Assembly (NCBI GenBank): GCA_937912185.1 | Contig: CALDOH010000018.1 | Location: 1-16,474 of the forward strand | DNA: 16,474 nt | From: an uncultured bacterium | GTDB taxonomy: Bacteria > Patescibacteriota > Patescibacteriia > UBA1558 > GWA2-36-10 | Reading direction: 5' to 3' | Shown here: positions 14,337 to 16,474 of the stretch, in pieces | How positions within the stretch are numbered: the first letter of the stretch is position 1 | Layout of the letters: every line of letters starts with the position of its first letter | Program-made: the position numbers and the translations under genes | Notes under the pieces: generated by a model | The model's database searches: none | Seen by the model: the letters and a program-made list of their open reading frames with translations, nothing else | Told to the model about the DNA's origin: nothing

Positions 14337-14579
14337 CTATTGCTCTTTTCTTTGCAACTCCTCGGCAATTTCTTCTGGAGTCTTTTTGCCCATCTTGAGC
14401 ATAATCTGCTGGTCCAAACCAGAGACAATTTCATTGATAGTCTTGTCACCATAGCCACCGTCTCTCATGAGCATGAGTACGTCAGCAAACTCATTCATTT
14501 CTTGAGCTGACATTATTTTGGCAGCTGGGCTTTTTTCTGGCGCCGGTGTTGCTGGTATTTCCATATTAAATTCTTTCAT
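14337..14579 (-). CDS. Small hypothetical protein leading the redox operon
   Basis: The 80-aa product has a short Pro/Ala-rich start, then a mostly helical region (about 20-78): SAQEMNEFADVLMLMRDGGYGDKTINEIVSGL and a charged C-terminal helix, PEEIAEELQRKEQ. I recognise no family, and there is no TM segment or signal peptide. It ends 3 bases before the flavocytochrome start, so it is probably the first gene of that operon and perhaps a cytoplasmic accessory. An alternative start at Met6 exists; neither has a Shine-Dalgarno. Upstream (14580-14689) the sequence is AT-rich and I cannot point to one convincing promoter. Confidence 0.65.
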   Translation of the reverse strand: MKEFNMEIPATPAPEKSPAAKIMSAQEMNEFADVLMLMRDGGYGDKTINEIVSGLDQQIMLKMGKKTPEEIAEELQRKEQ

Positions 14580-14689
14580 ATGTTTTTTGATTAATTTTTA
14601 ATTTATTTAGCTTCCTCAAACGTCTGTCTTTGATATTTACCTATAAGTTTTACCTATTTTATTTATAATCTCATATTCATTCAAAAAAA

Positions 14690-15589
14690 TCAGAGCAAAG
14701 AAATTTTATCATTAAATTCAAACTCACTTCTCCCGACAAAAATTGCTGGCTGCAGTACTTGGACATATTTGCGACTCAGTGGCAGTCCAGACTTATTCCA
14801 AAAATCCAGTTTATACTCCCGAGCTATTGGTGATTTGATAGGGATATTGAAACCGTTACTAAATACTACTCTCCAATCACTCCTTTGCCCAAAATACTTG
14901 GCCTTGTTTTTTTCTATGGCTGCGTACTGAGGATCAAAATCTAACCAAGCCTGTTTTTTGAAATAAGCACTGACCCAACCATGCTCGACTATTTTCTTTT
15001 CTCTAGGAAAAATTACAAAACCAGTTTGATTCATAGCTGGTACGCCAAGGATTCTCAGCATAGTGACCAACAGAGCCCCATACTCACCACAATCACCTCG
15101 GAGCCTTTCCAAGTTTAGATGTCTAGCTCCTCTTCTTTTGACTGGATAAGTATAACAAAAATTGTCCACTATAAAATCAAAAACTGCCCTGACCTTATCA
15201 TGTAGATCTTCTTTATCCTTGGTAATTGACTCTACTAGTTTTTTTATCTCCGTTGTCTGTTCTAAGTAGCGTTCTGACTTCAAATATCTTTTTAGCTTGC
15301 CGCTAGCTGGTAAGTGCCAATCTTTGTCGAGTAGTTTTTTGCCCTTGGTGAGCTCTAGGTCTAGATCAAGGCTAAATTCTTTACTGTCCTTTAGATTAAA
15401 ATAAAATATTTTATTGTTTTGCTTGTCGCTATATTTTTTGGCCGGACTAAGAGAAGTATTAAAGTTTACAAGTCTTTGGTGTTCACTTTTTATGGGCATG
15501 GCCAACCAAAGCTTTATCTGATTATTGAGGTCTTTATAGCTAAACTGTATTTTATAGACTATTTTAAAGTTTTTTGTTGATAGCTTCAT
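14690..15589 (-). CDS. Transglutaminase-like (papain-fold) protein, cytoplasmic
   Basis: The 299-aa protein has an N-terminal beta-rich region (about 1-85) resembling the bacterial transglutaminase N-terminal domain, a helical linker, and a transglutaminase-like core with the expected triad. Cys167 lies in LRGDCGEYGALLVTMLR, His203 in VEHGWVSAYF, and Asp217 or Asp219 in WLDFDP. Such proteins act as proteases, peptidases or cross-linking enzymes. No signal peptide or TM segment is visible. I choose the ATG at 15589; a TTG nine codons upstream (15616) is in frame but lies in a stem-loop. A 10-bp inverted repeat and a small-RNA terminator sit directly upstream, so expression may be regulated at the RNA level. 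Confidence 0.87.
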   Translation of the reverse strand: MKLSTKNFKIVYKIQFSYKDLNNQIKLWLAMPIKSEHQRLVNFNTSLSPAKKYSDKQNNKIFYFNLKDSKEFSLDLDLELTKGKKLLDKDWHLPASGKLKRYLKSERYLEQTTEIKKLVESITKDKEDLHDKVRAVFDFIVDNFCYTYPVKRRGARHLNLERLRGDCGEYGALLVTMLRILGVPAMNQTGFVIFPREKKIVEHGWVSAYFKKQAWLDFDPQYAAIEKNKAKYFGQRSDWRVVFSNGFNIPIKSPIAREYKLDFWNKSGLPLSRKYVQVLQPAIFVGRSEFEFNDKISLL

Positions 15590-15590
15590 T

Positions 15591-15626
15591 AATTGATTAT
15601 CCCATTTTTGAGCCAAATAATCAATT
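15591..15626 (-). promoter_or_regulatory. 10-bp perfect inverted repeat directly before the transglutaminase start codon
   Basis: AATTGATTAT and ATAATCAATT (15591-15600 and 15617-15626) pair perfectly around a 16-base loop, ending one base before the ATG at 15589. As RNA the stem would occupy the ribosome landing region; as DNA it is a plausible operator. It lies between the small-RNA terminator and the gene. Confidence 0.6.
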
Positions 15627-15631
15627 CAAAG

Positions 15632-15657
15632 AAAAAACTCGTAGCCGCAACTACGAG
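15632..15657 (-). terminator. Intrinsic terminator of the small RNA
   Basis: On the - strand CTCGTAG (15651-15657) pairs with CTACGAG (15638-15644) around a TTGCGG loop, followed by six Ts (15632-15637). It lies 42 bases before the transglutaminase ATG, so it could also act as an attenuator for that gene. Confidence 0.85.
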
Positions 15658-15787
15658 GTCGACACCGATTCCCACTCCTTAGGATATGCGCGCTGGCCTT
15701 CAGGCCCCTAAGTACCAACGTAAGTATCGTGTCTTTTAACCCAGCAGGGGTTCGAGCGGGTTTGCGGCCCCTAGTGCCTACTGGCTA
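15632..15787 (-). ncRNA. Unidentified structured small RNA of about 156 nt
   Basis: A complete - strand transcription unit without a coding frame: a promoter at 15794-15822, predicted start near 15787, and a terminator at 15632-15657. Between them, helices fold without overlap. They are CCAGTAGG (15777-15784) with CCTGCTGG (15741-15748), 8 bp including one G-U; GACACGAT (15726-15733) with ATCGGTGTC (15661-15669), 8 bp with one bulge; and nested inside, CTTAGG (15707-15712) with CCTAAG (15678-15683) plus a GGCC-TGAA-GGCC hairpin (15695-15706). It is far more GC-rich than the surrounding intergenic DNA, as structured RNAs in AT-rich genomes are. I could not match it to tmRNA, SRP RNA or RNase P RNA. 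A 6S-like RNA or a leader attenuator of the transglutaminase gene remains possible. Confidence 0.7.
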
Positions 15788-15793
15788 ATTAAT

Positions 15794-15822
15794 AGGTTAG
15801 TAGATGTGTTTATTTTTGTCAA
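15794..15822 (-). promoter_or_regulatory. Promoter of the small RNA
   Basis: TTGACA (15817-15822) is followed by a 17-base spacer and TAACCT (15794-15799). The -35 is perfect and the -10 moderate. The -35 region TTGACAAAAATAA is identical to that of the operon promoter at 2129. Confidence 0.65.
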
Positions 15823-15863
15823 ATAAAAAAAACCACTACCAGAGGAATGATTTTTATTTTTTA

Positions 15864-16310
15864 TTATTTTTGAATATCTCTTAAATCTTGCCACGAATAC
15901 TTAATAACATCCCCCTTAGTGTTAACCGAGAAAATATAAAACAACAATTTCTTGGCTATCTGCCATGGAATTCTCTTTATGGCTTTTTTTGCACTCATCT
16001 CAGGCAAACCAATACCATAATAATACCTAGTAGCGCTACTCGTCGTCATTCTAGTTAAAATTTGACCCAAAGCGTAAATAAATATGACCTCTCTTCTGGA
16101 ATTTATATTTTTAATATTGGCACTACCCTCTCCTTTTGCTTCTATTAAAAAATATCTAGAATATTTATTATGTCTAACTTTGATATCAACTCCCTTATCT
16201 CTAATATCACCATATTCTAAATTGGTACCCCAACCGTTTTTTGATAAATATTTAATAATCTGCCTTTCAACAAACTGTTCTGTAATGGGTTTGTATTTTT
16301 TATCTTTCAT
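15864..16310 (-). CDS. Small PD-(D/E)XK nuclease-like protein
   Basis: The 148-aa product fits a restriction-endonuclease-like core: an N-terminal helix with E12, a strand/turn GVDIKV with D42 (40-45), and YFLIEAKGEG with E57-x-K59 (53-62), followed by helices. D-xn-E-x-K is the metal-binding signature of PD-(D/E)XK nucleases. Many short proteins of this type act as restriction or repair nucleases, or have unknown roles. I chose the ATG at 16310, 4 bases after the stop of the upstream gene; an ATG at 16343 would overlap that gene. There is no Shine-Dalgarno. It looks co-transcribed with the upstream partial gene. No methyltransferase is visible nearby. Confidence 0.65.
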   Translation of the reverse strand: MKDKKYKPITEQFVERQIIKYLSKNGWGTNLEYGDIRDKGVDIKVRHNKYSRYFLIEAKGEGSANIKNINSRREVIFIYALGQILTRMTTSSATRYYYGIGLPEMSAKKAIKRIPWQIAKKLLFYIFSVNTKGDVIKYSWQDLRDIQK

Positions 16311-16314
16311 ACAT

Positions 16315-16474
16315 TTATTTCTGAAACACAAACAAATGTTCATGCATTATTAAATAAAATTTATCTTTTTCTGCTTGAAGTACTTCTTCTGCTGTTGGTT
16401 CTTCTTTTATAACTTCTACTTCAACTTCTTGATTTTCTTCAATTTGAACAGTTTCTTGTTCGTTCTTTATTTCT
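16315..16474 (-). CDS. 3' end of a Glu-rich protein gene (partial)
   Basis: An open - strand frame enters from the right edge and runs 52 codons to a TAA at 16315-16317. It encodes a Glu/Val-rich stretch (QEVEVEVIKEEPTAEEV) and ends in a short helical segment with LIMHEHLFVFQK. It overlaps no other likely gene and stops 4 bases before the next start, which supports a real gene. Nothing can be said about function from this tail. Confidence 0.6.
   Translation of the reverse strand, partial: EIKNEQETVQIEENQEVEVEVIKEEPTAEEVLQAEKDKFYLIMHEHLFVFQK

Noticed and set aside
15741..15784. tRNA or tmRNA fragment, because of GGGGTTCGAGC on the + strand
   Set aside because: There is no acceptor stem, D-arm or anticodon arm around it, and the promoter and terminator point the other way, placing it inside the - strand small RNA.

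Overview
The window has two AT-rich flanks (about 1-2400 and 12500-16474) around a clearly more GC-rich block of nine genes, all on the + strand (2497-12398). Hand counts of single 60-base lines give about 62% GC at 2941-3000 and about 40% at 13501-13560. The flanks suggest a small AT-rich bacterium, quite possibly of the Patescibacteria/CPR type: they hold a membrane-anchored CAP protein with calcium-binding repeats, a cytoplasmic transglutaminase, and genes without Shine-Dalgarno sequences. No rRNA or marker gene is present, so this is inference. The standard code fits throughout.

Left flank: one - strand gene for a multi-domain CAP-domain membrane protein (104-1900), then about 600 bases without a recognisable gene. 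That gap holds a strong divergent promoter pair. The - promoter serves the CAP gene. The + promoter (2129-2157, TTGACA, 17-base spacer, extended -10 TATATT) starts a leader of about 330 bases with several inverted repeats and a motif resembling an rRNA-operon boxA.

Central block: in order, (A) a small membrane protein, (B, C) two paralogous SPFH/band-7 proteins each with an N-terminal membrane anchor, (D) a two-TM protein with a cytoplasmic helical, possibly winged-helix, domain, (E) a small Cys-containing protein with an acidic Pro-rich tail, (F) a zinc-ribbon plus E2/UBC-like protein, then a strong internal terminator, (G) a JAMM metalloprotease with a perfect HxH-x7-S-x2-D motif, (H) a two-Rossmann-domain E1/ThiF-like protein, and (I) a ClpC-type double AAA+ unfoldase without the M domain but with a VGF loop of the kind that docks ClpP. 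My reading is a ubiquitin-like conjugation pathway (E1, E2, JAMM isopeptidase, and an unidentified modifier for which E is the best candidate) tied to a membrane SPFH scaffold and a Clp unfoldase. It resembles a membrane-localised tag-and-degrade or tag-and-unfold pathway. I know E1/E2/JAB sets from Bil, PRTRC and type II CBASS loci, but I do not recall this combination. Most genes of the block have good Shine-Dalgarno sequences, unlike the flanking genes, which points to horizontal acquisition (or, less happily, a chimeric contig).

Right flank, all - strand: a probable three-gene redox operon (80-aa protein, ferric-reductase-like flavocytochrome, cytochrome b5-like membrane protein; 14579 down to 12523), a transglutaminase-like protein (14690-15589), an unidentified structured small RNA with its own promoter and terminator (about 15632-15787), a small PD-(D/E)XK nuclease-like protein (15864-16310), and the 3' end of a Glu-rich gene that runs off the window.
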